Positions 10,994 through 25,400 of a stretch of 64,000 bases of DNA are shown here, piece after piece. Each line of letters begins with the position of its first letter. The stretch's first letter is position 1. The DNA is from Bryopsis sp. KO-2023 (lineage: Eukaryota; Chlorophyta; Ulvophyceae; Bryopsidales; Bryopsidaceae), in NCBI GenBank assembly GCA_030272585.1, contig BSYQ01000011.1:2542001-2606000 (forward strand). The letters are read 5' to 3'. The position numbers and the translations under genes are program-made. The notes under the pieces were generated by a model. It did not search any database and was not told the DNA's origin. It saw nothing but the letters and a program-made list of their open reading frames with translations.

Positions 10994-13525
10994 CCATTGA
11001 AAAAGGAGGGGCTGCCAGATCAGCTCATATAAAATTCTTGGAAACTTTGTCTTCCAGTCTCGACATCTCAGCCGCAAATCGGGGCAGTGCGGGGCAGAAC
11101 GTGGGTCTGGCTGGAAGACCAGACGGGCAGCGGAGTTTGTTTGTTCCAATTTTGCCCTGGTTGGGTGTTCTGTGTGGACACAACTGCTGTTGGTTGAATT
11201 GGATAACAAAAGGAAGACCTCCAAATGAAAACACAAGAAGAAGAAGAAGGAAAATTTTTACAGCTAGCCCACCATCAAACAACAAACTCTATCCCTCCAT
11301 CCCCACATATCTGCTCCAATGCTAAGGAAAATTTTCTAAAACCCGGTACTGGTTTCATAAAACTTTACCAAGATATCCCCAAAATTTGAGAAACATGGGC
11401 CAGGAATTCTTGTATCTTGGATATATTTTAAGAGCGGTAGTATTCAATTCACTCCTGATTCACAAACGAGATGGGCATCTACAAAATGAGATGAAGTGCT
11501 AACCAAAACTAATAACCAAACTCAACTTGGTTCTTGATTCACCAAAGCACATCACAGTGAAAGATCTGGTGTTGGTGTTTTTCAGAATGCATGTCTCAAG
11601 TCTCGACCACACCTTTCGCTGAGATATTAGTTTGGCGGGAAGGGTGGAGTCCCTACATTCTGATATTTGTTTTCATAATCACAAAAAATGTAACTTTTTG
11701 TTACATTTTCGATCACAAGCAAGGAAATGATGGTGATTGTAGAGTTGTGTTGGCTGCACTTTTGAGCATGAGCTTTTCCCGAAGGTATTGCTTACAAACA
11801 GCATAGTGCAAGATGATATCAACCTGGAGTTGCATTTGAAAGGGTGTTGATGAAAAACTGTGACTTTATGTGCGTGTGGGCAATCGGTTGGTTTCCCATC
11901 TGTGGAAGAAAACGAATGGAAAGATTTTTATTTGGCTTTTGTGGAAAGGAGTAACTCAGTCGAGTACTTGCACACTTTGTACACTAGCAGTTTGTATAGT
12001 TAGGACTCTGGGTTCTGGTGTTTGAAGGGATTTTGTTTCAGAACAGGAGTCATACTTGCTACTTGTGAGAACGTGAATTCAAAAGTTGTCAATAGGTTTC
12101 AAGCGCTGTTTCTCACGACCTACACTGTTCAAACAAATCCTTGGCTGCAATCTATTCTATATGGCGAATAGTTCCCTACTTTCGGGCATCTCTGCGGCCA
12201 TCACCTCACCAAACCCTAAATCGAACGACTTGAGAAAGGTATTCCTGAACAGCGGATACACCCCGACGCATTTTTCTTGCAAGCCTACATTTTTCAACAT
12301 TTCGTGAACCTCTAGGGTTGAAAACAACCAGAGAGCTAGGGTGGACTCGAACCAGCCCACATGCCCGACCATGCTCACTGTGACACCTCCTGAATTCGGA
12401 AAAAAGGAAAAAAGTTGGCGCTGCTTGTTGCCTAATTTTTACCAAGCTGGAAAAACCCAAAGTTGAAGTCCCCGGCAATTTCAAAACCAGGCGATACCAC
12501 CTACGGCAGACTTGTCATACCGTGGGCACTTTCCAATACTTCATCATGGAATTCCAGCAACCCCATAGGCCAGAGAGAGGAGCCTTATGAAACAATTCCA
12601 CTAAGAAATGATCAGCTGAACGTTATGAGCTGGTCGAGCATGCAGATTGCCACACTGCGAGTTCTGCTCAGCCAAGAGAAATGTCATATCTCCTTGATCA
12701 ATTGATGGCTTCCTGGACCAGGTTGAAAGCCCACACAGAACAGACAGCCTGGCGATAATACAAATCACCGGAACGTTTGAAAACACACCATCAAAGAAAT
12801 CGCTGCGACCAAAAAAAATACATCGAACCTCCCTCTGCAGAATGTAGGTCTCCAGGAGCACTTGTGCAGGTGGAAAAAAAATGCAGTTTTCCTATTTTTC
12901 ATTTTCTCATTTATTATTTTCCTAAAGGAGCAAGGACCGAGAGATCAATCAAAATTGGAAGACGTCTTAGGATTTCCCCCCAACCAAAATGAGGGTGGGA
13001 TTGGTGGGGTTACATAATCGAGTGCAATGTTGTACGGACGCACCGACGGCCCCCCCCTGTCGTATAACAATAACATCGGCACAAGCAACACATATCGGAT
13101 TTCTTGCGCTTCGTGTAGTACGCGCGACGGGAGCAGACGAACACGAGGACGCGAACGATACGCTCGCCAGGACTCGTCGCCGGTGTGTTACGACAAACCG
13201 AAACCGCCACGATTCGCACAGGTGCTTCTTACGTTTTCTTTCCTTCATCCCAGACACCACGCCTAGAAGAAAGAGCTAGCAACTGTGTGGTTTTCACAAT
13301 TCTTCACTTTTCTGGGGTTTCGACTTGATTTCTGCCCCCCCCCCCTTTCCACCACGCTTTTTCGTCGACACAACCTTTCACGAGAAATCGTTTTCTCCTG
13401 AGAAGTGGACCGTTGAGAATAAGAAAACAGCTTCCGAGTCGTGCAGTACGGCGGTGTAGATTCGCAGGTGTTGAGCTTGGAGGAAAAACTGTTGCTCAGG
13501 GGACCCGCATCGGAAAAAGGCAAGG
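10994..13525. other. Long intergenic region upstream of the SBP gene
   Basis: No convincing gene in 2.5 kb. On the minus strand near 12350 there is a perfect tRNA B-box-like GGTTCGAGTCC, but no complete tRNA fold could be built. The GC-richer part from about 13020 to 13525 probably holds the promoter and 5' UTR of the SBP gene. Confidence 0.5.
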
Positions 13526-16500
13526 ATGGGGGACGTGGTGGAGGTGAAAGAAGATGAGCAAGCGCCCAGCCAACCGAATCAAACGGGCGTCGCTTCGGCG
13601 ATGATGATTACGGCGGAGCAGGAAAACTGTATGAACACTCACCGCTCTCGAGCCCAACAGGTCGTTCCTCCCCACCCTATGCAATACGGCGTGGCGGAGT
13701 TGAAGACGGAACTCCATCCGCACGACGCACCTGCCCCGCAACAGCAATCAGCCCTCTACCATCCCACCTTCGCGGTGCATCCCGACAACCCCAACCCCGC
13801 ATTCCCGACTGCGATTCAGAGCATCCCCCACCACGGTACGCCCCACGTTTCCCCCATCGAGTCTGCCGTAATCCATCGCCCCGCACCTCCGCTCTCTTTC
13901 CCACCCTTGTTTTGTTGGTGGTGTGTAACCTCCAGTGGACTCAATGAGGCTATTTCATGAGACTATTTTCCTCTGGCCCCCACTCCGTCTTGATAAACTG
14001 TTTTATTGCGGGTCGAACTTCGGGTTCTTGACCGGGGACGTTGTTTCACGTCGTACTTCGTTTTCTTGTCGTGGTGCGGAAGCGCCCTGTTGTATTTTTT
14101 TTTCGTTTTCGAGTTGTCCACACGTACGTACGGCGTGTTCGGACCGTTTCTTTTCATACTTTTTTTGTGGTTTCCTTCACTGGTGGTGGTGTGTTCCCCC
14201 CCCCCGTCCTCCGTTTTTCAATGGCGACTTTGTGTAGACGCAGGGGTGCTGGCGCCTCAACCCATCGCAGCCCCTGTTTTAATCACTCGACCGTCGTCAG
14301 CAAAGGGAAGCAAGGGGCCTTTAGTATGCCAGGTAAGTTTCTCGACGCTCGAAATCTCGATGCGTCCCATATGCAACACACACATTTTCCCGTGTTGCGC
14401 ACTATTTGCTTTTCTTACGCACGTGCTTGATTACGCGAAACGTAAACAGGGAGAAGTACTCGTATCCAAACGACCCTCCTAAGAAAAAACTAAAGAAAAA
14501 AGAAAAAACATTGTTCCAAAAAGAAATAGATTCGGGGAAAGAGAGAGAAAGAGAGAAAAAAAGACTTTCAATAAAATTTTCATTTGGATTAGTATCTTGG
14601 ACAAATCAAATTCTCCCCATAAACCTTCACAGTTATTTTTATTAAAAAAAAAAAATTGCACAGCAGAGTAAGGAAATGTACCACAAAGTATAGCACCCTC
14701 TGTGCTTTTTTCTTGAAACAGTTGTTTACCAGGGGAAAATAAAGAAGGGGGGGGGGGGGGGGTAATTCGGTGTGCTAATTTCGCACACGATCTTTTTTGC
14801 AGGTCCAAGGGTGCAACCGAGACTTGTCTCAGGAGAAGAAATATTACAAACGATACAGGGTGTGCATGGAACATTTGAAAATGCAAGCGATCTACGTGGA
14901 TGGAGAGTTGGCCAGGTTTTGCCAGCAGTGCGGTCGCTTCCATGACTTGTCCAAGTTCGATGGGCAAAAAAGGTAGAAAGGGAAAAAAAAGACGAAAAAA
15001 AATCACACTCTTGATGAGCGGACGATTAATAGAAAAAAGAAAAAGAAAAGGGGGGGGGTGTGCAATGTCCCCCCCAAAAAATGGATCCAGAAATAGAAGC
15101 AGACAGCTTGAAAAGAAACTGAACATTTTTCCATTTTGGTCTCAGAAATTGTCGTGAGAGGTTGAGTCAGCACAACAGACGGCGGCGAAAGAGCAAATGG
15201 GCATCAATGGGCGGAGGCAGCGATGGTTCTTGGGATGACACCCCTGCCACCCCTGAAGTTAAAGTCCCCAGAGGAAGGAGGTCGAAGCGCCAACAAGTGA
15301 GTGGTGTTCATGTAGGGTCGTTTTTTCCCCCTTGCGGTTTTCAAGAGCACCGGAAGGAATAATTTACCCCACAGTGTTTGTGAGTGGTAATTATGAGTCA
15401 ATTTCGTGGATGATATTTTGTTTTAAGTGGTTTTCTTGTGTGTGTGGGGGGGGAGCCATCAAAAACTGCTTCGTGGGAGTTTGTACTTGATTTTGATTGG
15501 GTTTTGTTTTGTTTTTTTTTTTTGGGGGGGGGGGGGTAGGGTGTTGCTTGTACTCTGTGAAAGAAGATATGTTTTTTAATTAATGAGGTCTGATGGGCTG
15601 TTTTTCCCTTGGCATTTCAGACAGCAGATAGGCAGAGAGCTCCCACTGGAGGTTTCTGGGATGTTGCAGAAGGCCAAGCCCCTGGTCCCCACGATGCCAT
15701 AGATGAAGACAGAGCCGATAAGGTATATATTATGTATTTTCTATTTTTTGATATGTTCAAATTCCGCGTCTCAATCTGCAACCAGTCACACCAGGGGACA
15801 TGCTCTGAAATGAATTCCTCTTGATCGTAGGCACAGACACTCACTGCCCTAGCCCAAGGCACTTACGCTGTTGGACAGCCGAGTACCAATGGCCTCGGAA
15901 CGGTGGAGGGAATTCCCGTGAGTCAAGGTTTCAGAAGAACACCGGTGCAAGTGGGGGGCACCAGGAGTGCATTCAAGCAGTTTGCCGATGGGACTGTCCA
16001 GGGCTCCCCGGCTGAGGGCGCCCCTCGCCCTGACAACGTTTACGATATGATGGTGCACCCGATGCATTCAAACCAACCCCACGCTCCACAGGTAGCGACT
16101 CGTTTGACAGCCCTTCTCTCTTCATTGTAACTATCCGTGCAAGAATTCATCGAAATAGCTTGCATTGCTGGTATTCCCAGGCATTGGTCCACATGGGGCA
16201 TCCTGGTCTGCCTGGGAGAACGCCTGATGGAATGCAAGTGGACGGGGTGGACCCCTCCAACCCAGCTGGTCACATGGGGGGTATTTCGCCCATGCCGATG
16301 TTGCTGATTCCTGCAGCATCTGCTGCGGAAATAATGCAACAATTGAGGGGCTCCGCGGTGGCTCTGATTCCCACAGCCAGCGGGACTGCAACTGGGATGA
16401 TGCCCCTACCAATCCAAGGTCCCCAGCCAGGGGGTGGAATGATCGGCCCCGCTGTTGCCATGCCAGGTGCGAATCTATTGTTTGTTTGTTAAGAAAAATC

Positions 16501-17706
16501 TATCGTCTGTTTCGTTTACTGGGTGGCCCTTCTGCTGAGTTACCGGATTGTATACAGTGCCTTACTGAGATGGGGGCCCTCTTTTTTTTCTGTCTAGGTA
16601 CCCACCCACTGGCAATCACAGCACCTCAATGGATTCAACAAGGCCAGCAAGCGTCGGCCCCAACAGTGGATGGATTGCCTGAGAGTCAGGCTCTGGCCAC
16701 CAATCTCATTCCATCAGGGGCCGCCGGGACATTACCCTACAGCCCGAACATTGCTTTGACACCTGCTGGCGGCGTGTTGGGATCAAGTCAGCCATTGCCG
16801 ATGCCCGCTTCGATGGGGTCTCTCCCTCTACCTTTGACTGGACCTCTTGAGCACCTGCCGTCACTGAGCGCACCCCTTGATGCCAGAATGTTTGAATCAC
16901 AGCCTGTGCCCGGGGATGGAGCAGAAAACCCACCTGCAGTGTTCCCCACCGAGTCGACCAACCCTTCCGGTTTGCAGCTTGCAGCCCCCCAGCTGGCCTC
17001 TGACACAAGCCCACAACCCAAGGAAATGCAAACAAACGGGGGTGAGAGCGTCCTGCCCTCATCTGGGACTCCTGCTGAGGCAGGTCAGGATTCCAAGCAG
17101 CTGGAAAGCGGCCCTCCTGACGGACGAGCCACAGCCAAGGAGCTGCCAGCTCAAATACAGGCAGCGGTACCCATTGCATCGACAGAGAGTGTCAATCCTG
17201 GCGGGGCGCACCCCAATTCATGTGACGCCATCCCCTGTCTGTCCGTCCAAGGAACTGGGATCCCTTCAGCAGTGGGCAATGGTGCAGACCAAACCATGAT
17301 AAACGACGAGATGATGGCTCCGACGATCTCATTGCCTCTCCTGAATGGCACTGCCACCGCTGCCCCGCCGCCACCAGCATCGATACCCGCAACAGCAATT
17401 GCTGAAAACCTGACCTCATCATCGCCACCGAAGGAAAACAGCAGCGAGGATATCCGGATGGCACTTCAACCGCCAGGTGTTACACCCCCCACTCCATCAA
17501 TGGTCGCATCAGGGATTCATCCAGGGGTGCAGCCACAGTTTGCGTTGGACCAAGCTGGGAAATTGGTGGCAATATACTCTGTCGATCCTTCAAATGTGGT
17601 GGTGGGGAGTTCAGGACCTCCAGCAGGATTGCATGCCGCCTCCACTGCTGTTGCCCCCCTTACTAGCTTGCCCGAAACCCCCAAGATTGAGAATGAAAAA
17701 GGATAA
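13526..17706 (+). CDS. SBP-box (SQUAMOSA promoter-binding-like) transcription factor
   Basis: Nuclear DNA-binding regulator of the green-lineage SBP family, which binds GTAC-core sites. Exons: 13526-13835, 14238-14332, 14803-14972, 15146-15296, 15621-15722, 15831-16091, 16181-16466, 16598-17706; all joins keep phase and give 827 residues. The SBP domain spans about residues 134-210 across exons 2-4. Zinc site 1 starts CQVQGC and continues to VCMEH. Zinc site 2 contains RFCQQCGRFH and the later NCRERL. The basic tail QHNRRRRKSK is the usual nuclear signal. The remaining ~600 C-terminal residues are rich in Pro, Ala, Gln, Ser and Thr with no recognised domain. The N-terminus is acidic and Pro/Gln-rich. 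The start is the first in-frame ATG in a GC-rich first exon. Target genes are unknown. Confidence 0.93.
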
Positions 17707-19401
17707 ATTGTGGGTTCACTTTGCTCGGTCCTGCCAGTGTTTTGTCAGAAGTAAAGGGGGCTGTGCTGGCTTTTGCGGAAAAAAAGGTCACGGAGGACAT
17801 GGGCTGTAGAGTTGGTTGAGTTTGGGAGTGCTTTCATACCGTCGGGTGTGAAGGTCGAAGGTTTTGTCTTGAGGGGTTAGGTAATTGCGGGTGTTGTCTA
17901 TTTATAGCATTAAAAGGGTGGGTGGATGGGTGGATGGGTGGATGGGTGGATGGGCTGTCCCATCATACCATCAAGCTCTGTTTGCTTGATTGTGGGACCA
18001 TGAAATGTCGGCATATCTTTGAACAGCAGTTGGTGCTCTTGTTGGTTTGTTGAGGGTGTGGGGCTTGCAAAACACAGCGGACGTTGATGGCTTTACAAAA
18101 AAAGATTGCTTAGCATGTAGGGGGGGGGGGGGGGGGAGGGAAGATTAAAAGTGATTGGTTCTGTAAGAGTTGTGCAAAATATCCACTATTCGGAAAAGGG
18201 AAACTTGGGATTGAGGGAAAGACCTTGTTGGAAGAAGGCAGGGTTTTGTTGGCGCCAGGGGTGGCTGGATTTCCCCAATATCGACAAATAGGAAAAGTTA
18301 GATCAACCATACGTGGTGTTCTTTCAGGATGTGTGTGGGTCGCTGGGTTTGTCTCCTTGACAAACCTCCATTGATTAAAGGTTAACCTAGGTGTTTGTTT
18401 TCAAATTCTGTAATGTTTCCAAGTCGATGCCGTTTCGGATGGGATATTTTTGAGCGATATTTGCTTCAATTTGTTTTCAGCGTGCCCTGTTGAATGTACA
18501 AGAAAATACTTAATGCTTGCATACCCAGGTAGACTCTTAACTGCACTCATGACAGATTTCATTTCGAAAAGAGAATGAATGAATTATCCGTATTTAAAGT
18601 ACTGATCATTCAATCATTCAGAATCGTTGGGCAAAAGTAGCTGCAAGCCATAGCGAATGGCGCAGACCCATTCTGAAAGTGCAAGTGGGCATCCTCCATG
18701 GCCATGCATGTCCCGATCGATTGATGCTCATTTTGTTTTTGAATATTTTTGAAATGCGTCTCTTTAGTAGAATTCTCTATTGATGTATGGTTTGAGCTTT
18801 GTTCACGATTTTTTTCAATTGCTTCTGAGAGTGGGCTCAATTTTGGTTTCCTGCAGGGGGGGTTCTACACAAAATTTTGGTAGGCTTTATCGATCAACAA
18901 TAACCAACAATTCCAAAAGAGCGAAAGGGGGCCATCACCCACCCTGGTGCAAGAAATCCACAAATATGAAGTTACATAAACCCACGTATTTCCAGCACGC
19001 TTTCTGAAATGTATTCAAGATTGTTTCAGTTTTATTTCGGTTTGACTATTATTGTGGAAAGAGGCCTTGGTTCAGACGATCCGATATCTTTTGAAGGGCG
19101 TCCAGGCATGTTAGGTTGTTTCAATCAACATTAAAATGATCCAACAGAACTGTGGAAACCTATTTTCTATTTTTTCTAATCATCATTCATGAGCAAACCC
19201 AGCCAGATCCAACCACTCCACCGTGGAGTAACTGACCAAAAAAAAAAACGGAAGACGCATCAAGGTGGTCCAAGCCTTCCGATCATCCCCCCCCCCCCCA
19301 AAAAACAAACAAACAAACATGAAATAACCGAGTAAACGAGCCTCCCCCCCCCCCAATAACAACAACAAAGCATTGCGAACTCTGCTTGATTCGGTTGTGG
19401 T
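17707..19401. other. 3' flank of SBP gene and spacer to the convergent beta-helix gene
   Basis: Probably holds the 3' UTRs of two convergent genes. It contains a minisatellite at 17917-17954 and poly-G/poly-C runs near 18120, 19288 and 19343. No gene is recognised. Confidence 0.5.
17917..17954. repeat. GGATGGGT minisatellite
   Basis: Four to five head-to-tail copies of the 8-mer GGATGGGT, in the probable 3' flank of the SBP gene. Confidence 0.85.
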
Positions 19402-22400
19402 TCAAACTGCTCCTGCAACGTTTCCTATTTGAATCTCGGTGCCTCCACTGCTTTTCTCGTCTTCGAGGGAAGCTTGCTCACCCCCCTCTGGTCTGCTCAA
19501 CTTCACCACAAATCCGTCGAGAAAATTTGAAATCAAGTCTCGACCTTTTCTCCAATAGAACCTGGCGAACAAGGAAATCCTTCCAAACGCCGAAACATTA
19601 TCGATTTGCAGGCCCTGTTTCAATAAGAGCTCGTCCAGGTGGTCCAAGCCTTCCAATACCATTCCGAAAGATAAGAAAAGAACGACCCCGAGGATCAGAA
19701 GCAACATCACTATCGAAAACAAGAATTTCGCCCACACTGGGAGATTGGCGTCGTTGAATGCTAGGCCAACCTGAAGATTCACACGGAGGAATTAGGAGTG
19801 GGATCAGAAATGTAAAATATCAGCTCAATGTATGTGTTAGAATGGTTTCAAGAAAAATAAAAAAAATATTACTATTTTTTTAAACATCTCCTTATCTTTA
19901 GCAAGGTAGGGTTGAGGGGGGGGAGGTGCTAGAATGGCTGGAAAAAAAGGAGGATATTATCTTGCCAAGGAAAACATCAGAAAAGGTTGAAAACATACCA
20001 TGTACGTAAAGACCGATCCGCACAGTGACAAGGTCTCCCTTTGGTTCATTTGGGAGAGTTCTTCTCTGTATGGTTGGCACAGCAAGTGCACGATCAACGA
20101 CGCCACCAGAATCATCAGAGAAAACAGCCCTTGCAGATTTCCACCGAGGGGCAGAGCGAAAACCACCACAGCTACCAGGGAGGCTTTCCTTATCGTGATG
20201 ATAATTTCCCAGTACACGTGTTCTCGACGGTACGCACGATACAAGAATCCGTACCTGTTTTTTTTGAAACAAATACAAACACAAATGGTCTTTCTCAAAC
20301 ACAATCAGAAAACAAGCGCCCGTTGCGGCTGGCGCTCCTACCTATTTTTTCTTCTTCAAAGGAAGGATTTTATCTCACGTTTGCTTCCTTTGAGAAATAT
20401 GTTCTGTCTTATGGATGCAAGCACATTGAAGACAAATAAAATATTCTTGTGTGTGCTTGAAGGGAAAAAATTCTGGTATTTGTGCTGGGGTGCAGTTCAC
20501 AGTGAAGGATTGTGGGTCGACGCGCTACCTTCGACCAAAATCAACGTCGTTGATGGCGCTCTTGTTCCTCCACAGCGTGACAAACAGAGCCAACGGAAAT
20601 CCCAACGAAAACATCAGCAACGCCGGCACCCCAAAGAGCCAGGCCAGGTACGCATGGCTCCCCTTGAAATACAGCAGCTCTGTGTCATCCGCCCAGTACC
20701 CAACCCCACCAGACTCCTCTCCAATATACACTGTGGCACGGTGTAGAATTCGGAAAACGCGCTTTGTGACTGAAGCATAGAAAAAAAAGGACACCACGAG
20801 GGCCGACGTGAATGCGTGACGGCGGAAGTAACTTGGCGGCTTCTTCTCCAGAAAGGCCATTACAATCCAGAAGCTCGTGGCCAGAACGAGCAAACCCAGT
20901 GGAAGCGTCAACGCAATGATAGAGCGCCGCACTGAGATTGGGGAGGCCGCATCTCTGATCATTGGGCAATCCAAAGAAAAGAAGCCGCCACTTGAAGACA
21001 CCCCTGATGCGAAATCTGGAGACGGAAAATAAATCGAAATGCTCAGAAACAGAACAACAAATGTTCCCAATTGTCGAAAACTTCGCAAAGCCGCTCGAAA
21101 CGCGCACCCAACGCCTCCAGCGCCTTGCGAGCTTCCGTTCTCCAGTTGACGTTGATGGCAAGGGCGATGCTCGTGACTTGAAAAAAATTGATCAAAATCT
21201 GAGCCAACGCAGAAAGAAAGAAGTTTTTAGGTTGGGCTCGCACCATACAAGGCAACCGTCGTGTGCAGTCTTTGAAAGAAAACACTCACTGCAGTTTTCG
21301 GAGAGCCACTAAAAAAGGCGCCGACTCTGTTGTGCGCGGAATTCCATCCCCCCAAAATAGCTTGCTTCCCCCAGTCACCTTGGCGTTTTCTGTTGCAGCG
21401 TTCACCCCCAAACAAACCACTGTTCTTCTTCGGGAGATCGCACCAATGTTCTCCCCACACTCCGAATTCAATCGGCGTGTACTCTCCAACATTCGTGACG
21501 GTCCTTCTTTTGCAATCTCTTTTGGCTCCTCGGTGGCAACGCATCCTCCACTGCCTGTCGAGTTATTGTACGTATTGAAAGGTTCGTGGTTGAATGGAGC
21601 GCCCACTGGCTCCCCTGCCTTCAAAGCACCCTTAACCACGACAGAAATTACTGCCATAGCCCACACCAGCCCCACCGCCAACAGAACTATGGATTTTCCT
21701 CGCGTGAAACACTTGGTGCACTCGAACCCTCGACCCCGTCCATATCCATCTTGACAGCTTCCGCACAGAATGCCTTGATATCCCTTCAAAACGAACGTTG
21801 GTGAGATATACATAAAAAAAATCCTTGCAATTGTCAGGGTTTCTTTTGTGCATATTTGAGGCAAGAGCGGAGTGGGAGGCCTTTTTGGTTGACTCCAAAA
21901 ATTTGAAACTCACCTCCCGACAGAGTCCGTAGTTTTGATCGTGTCTGAGCGGACCATCGGCGCTTTCCGAATCTGTCTGAAGTCGTTTTTGACGTCCAGT
22001 GTACGCGCATGCAACGGGCGATAAGCACTTCTCGATCTTTCCTGACCACGAATCAAAATGCCAATACCCATCGTTCGGGGCGATTGTCAAGCCATTGCAT
22101 CTGGCGTTTCCAGGGCAAAGCTCACAGTCGGCGTTCGGATCGAAACTATATGTGTCGTTGGGGCAGGAAAAACACCTGAAGTCGGTGCTATACTTTCCAA
22201 TATTGGCGTGCTCTCCGCGAACGCATTCCCTGACGTTTACCCCGAGATTGACCACACCCAAAGTTGGGTTTCCTGGGAATGTCAGGAACAACTCGTAGTA
22301 GCTTGGCCGTCCGCTGAGGATGGTGGCGTTGAACTGAGCGATTCCTTCTTGGATTACTTTGTCCACCTGCCCCGACAAAACTCCGGCTTTCGAATTCACC

Positions 22401-25400
22401 CTCACAACGCCTTCTTGTGGCGGTTTTGCTGTGACCACTTGGTCAAACGAATCGACAATTTTCACAGTGAATGGTGGCAACGGAAATCCACTTGTGTGGC
22501 CACTGAGAAGCGTTTCATTCCACACCCCTAAACTTTCCACGCCATGTGTGAACGTAACGCCTGCACTGAAGCCAATCGTTGCAAAGGATGGCCCGTAACC
22601 ACCCTCGCCCACAGTGTTGCCTTTCCAGGATTTCGAACACGCTTCAACCAGTGTTTTTTTTTCGGCGTCCACAGCGCTGGGGCAAGACTCTGAACACATT
22701 CCATTGCAACAAAGACACGTCGTTTGAGGGTCGTTGATGAAAATCCCTCCGCCAGCTTGGCTTGCACTATTCCCTGTTATCATTGTATCAATCAGTCGAA
22801 GGGCGAGTCCCAACTTTTTAATTTCAATCTGCCCTGAAACACTGCAGGCTCTTGCGACATCTGCCAATATCGAATCGATCCCATCGTCATATATCGACCA
22901 AGATTGTACGCCGACGCTGGCGCGAACACACCCCTCGAACTCAGGGCCAACCAGAATGTCTGAGTGGATACCGCCTCCAATTTTCGCACGGTTGTTTGTG
23001 ATGATGCTATCCTTCATATCCACCAGCACATCGCCCATTTGAAAAACCAACTGCCTGGTTGATTCCACTGCAACCCCTCCCCCTTTGTCAAACGCAACGT
23101 TACCCTCGAACGTCAAATTCCTTCCTGTGAGCAAGGAATTCCCCACAAACACTCCACCCCCACTGACAGCTTGGTTGTCCTCAAACCATCCCAAGGTGAT
23201 GTCAAAGGACGCGAATCTAAACAAGGCGACGGCGCCACCAGCTCCCAAGTAATGCTCATCGACTCTGTTTCCCGCGAACAAACAGTCCTCGCACGTCGCA
23301 ACTATATCCGACAACAAGAGTGCGCCCCCGTCCTTTACCACCTCGTGGTCGAACATGTATACCGTTCTCATTATTAACTGAGGCTCCGTCAGCCCCAGAG
23401 AAACGTGGAATAGAGACGTCGCCAAGCCGTCATCTGGTATGAAGGACTGACCCGCGATTTTGGCATCCGCCATTATCCCTCCACCCATGTATGCGACGTT
23501 TTTTTCGAAAGCCGTCCCTTGGATCGTCAGAGTTCGTTCCGTGGACTTGTCAGTGAACGATCCGTGGACTCCGCCGCCACTCATCGCAACGTTTTCCAAA
23601 AAATACGAGTTGGCAATTTCGACTGGGCCTGTGTCTATGATGCGTATAGCACCGCCTTCGTGTGCAATGTTCTTGCTGAAGGTATTCAGTTCCCACCCTG
23701 CGATGCTGAAATGGACGCCGACTCCTTCTAAGAAAATTGCACCGCCTTTTGTGTTGTACTCCTCCATTTGTGAAGAGTGTGCCAAATTCCCCTCGAAATG
23801 GACCTTTTTGCAAGTGGCCTTGAGCTTCTGCGATGCGGACTGGAAAACACAGCATCGAGGAAACCTTGGTGATCTGCTTCCAATCAAAGAAAACCAATTT
23901 CACGAAGAGACAAACAATTGTGCAATTGAGGCCAGAAAGCAGAGAGTGTATAACAAGGGATTCATCCAAAGTACCGCAGAGCCACAATTTCCGTGAGCTC
24001 GTCTCCCATAGCTGAATTAACCTTTAACCCCTTTTATTTAAGTTCTTTTCAAAATATTTGCCCTACCTTTGCATGCAGAGCTCCACCGTCCGTCCCTCTA
24101 TTTCCCTTAAACGAAACGCCCACAATTTCAATGGCCGAATTTGCGGCGGTGATGGAGATCGCACCCCCAGTGGATGAAGCCTCACAAGACGTCAAATTCG
24201 AGTCTGTTATTAAAACTACGATATCGGCTCCTTCAAATTTCATTGCACCGCCTGAGCCATCCAGGGCCATGTTCAGCTCGAAGTTGGTTTGGCTTGTGTT
24301 CAGAGTAGTCTTCCCTTCCTGGACAAAAAACATATTGTGGCAATTCTTACTCAAAAAACAAGATGGCACGATCTAGCGAATCCATGTGATCGTGAACCAG
24401 AGAAATTATGGTCTTTTTGTTCGGGTGTATGCACCTTGACAAAAATGGCTCCGCCATCTAATGCGGCGATGTTCGAATTCAAGAGGGAATTGGCGATAGA
24501 GATATCCGCAGGGGCATTGGAGCTGATGGCTCCGCCACTTCCTGAGGCTCTATTTTCTTCAAAGTTGCACTCCATGAATTCAACGGTAACGCCAGGCGAA
24601 TGCACCTGTAACGCCCCTCCGTCCACACCTTTGTTCCGATCGAAATGGACTCTTCTGAAAGACAATTCCGTTGCCGACCGTACATATATCGCGCCAGGTC
24701 CTTTGGAGTTTTCGTTCGCAATAAATGACATGCTTTCCAAAGTGGCGTCTGGAGGCTGCACCCCTGGTCGGCGGCTATGACGTCTTTCGGGGACGTCGAT
24801 CAGGACAGCGGAAGATGTGGGCGATCGTGTGGAACAGCCCGACACCCTTAAATTTTCCAACCGTACTCCGGATGACCTGAAGCAGAACAAAGAGTTACAA
24901 TATCTGCGTTTATCGAAGAAAATGCCCAGCCCTTTTGCTGCATCTCATTCCTGCTTTGGCAGCCCCACCACTGTTGTAATTTCATATTTTACCTGAATTC
25001 CATAAGAGCTACAGAAATCGCGAAAGTTTAAAGAAAAATCGAACAGGAGAAGAGTTCGACCAAAGAGACACCCAGACTTTTTTACAAAATGCACATAGGA
25101 TATGGTTCACCTGATTTCAAACACCGCCCCACCATCCGGAGGGCAAGCCAGAGTTGGTCTCGATTCCTCGAAGGCTTGTGATTTTATGGTTATGGGTTGC
25201 CTCAATATGATAGACGCGTTGGGAAAAATAACGAGCCTCGGTTCCAGAAGCAATGGTTTCGTCCCGTTCGCAAAGCAGTCCACAGCTATTTGGAGGTCAT
25301 TGTCGATATTATTCAGAATGCTCTGCGAAAGGGCAGTTTTCCCAAGTATCTCCTCACACGAGAGCGAATCTGCAACCACCACGACCACCACAACGATCGC

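Noticed and set aside
14479..15126. 215-codon minus-strand frame
   Set aside because: Poly-Phe/Leu/Pro reading of T-rich introns, antisense to SBP exon 3.
20000..20746. 248-codon plus-strand frame
   Set aside because: Lies wholly over two exons of the minus-strand beta-helix gene and encodes no recognisable family; an antisense shadow.
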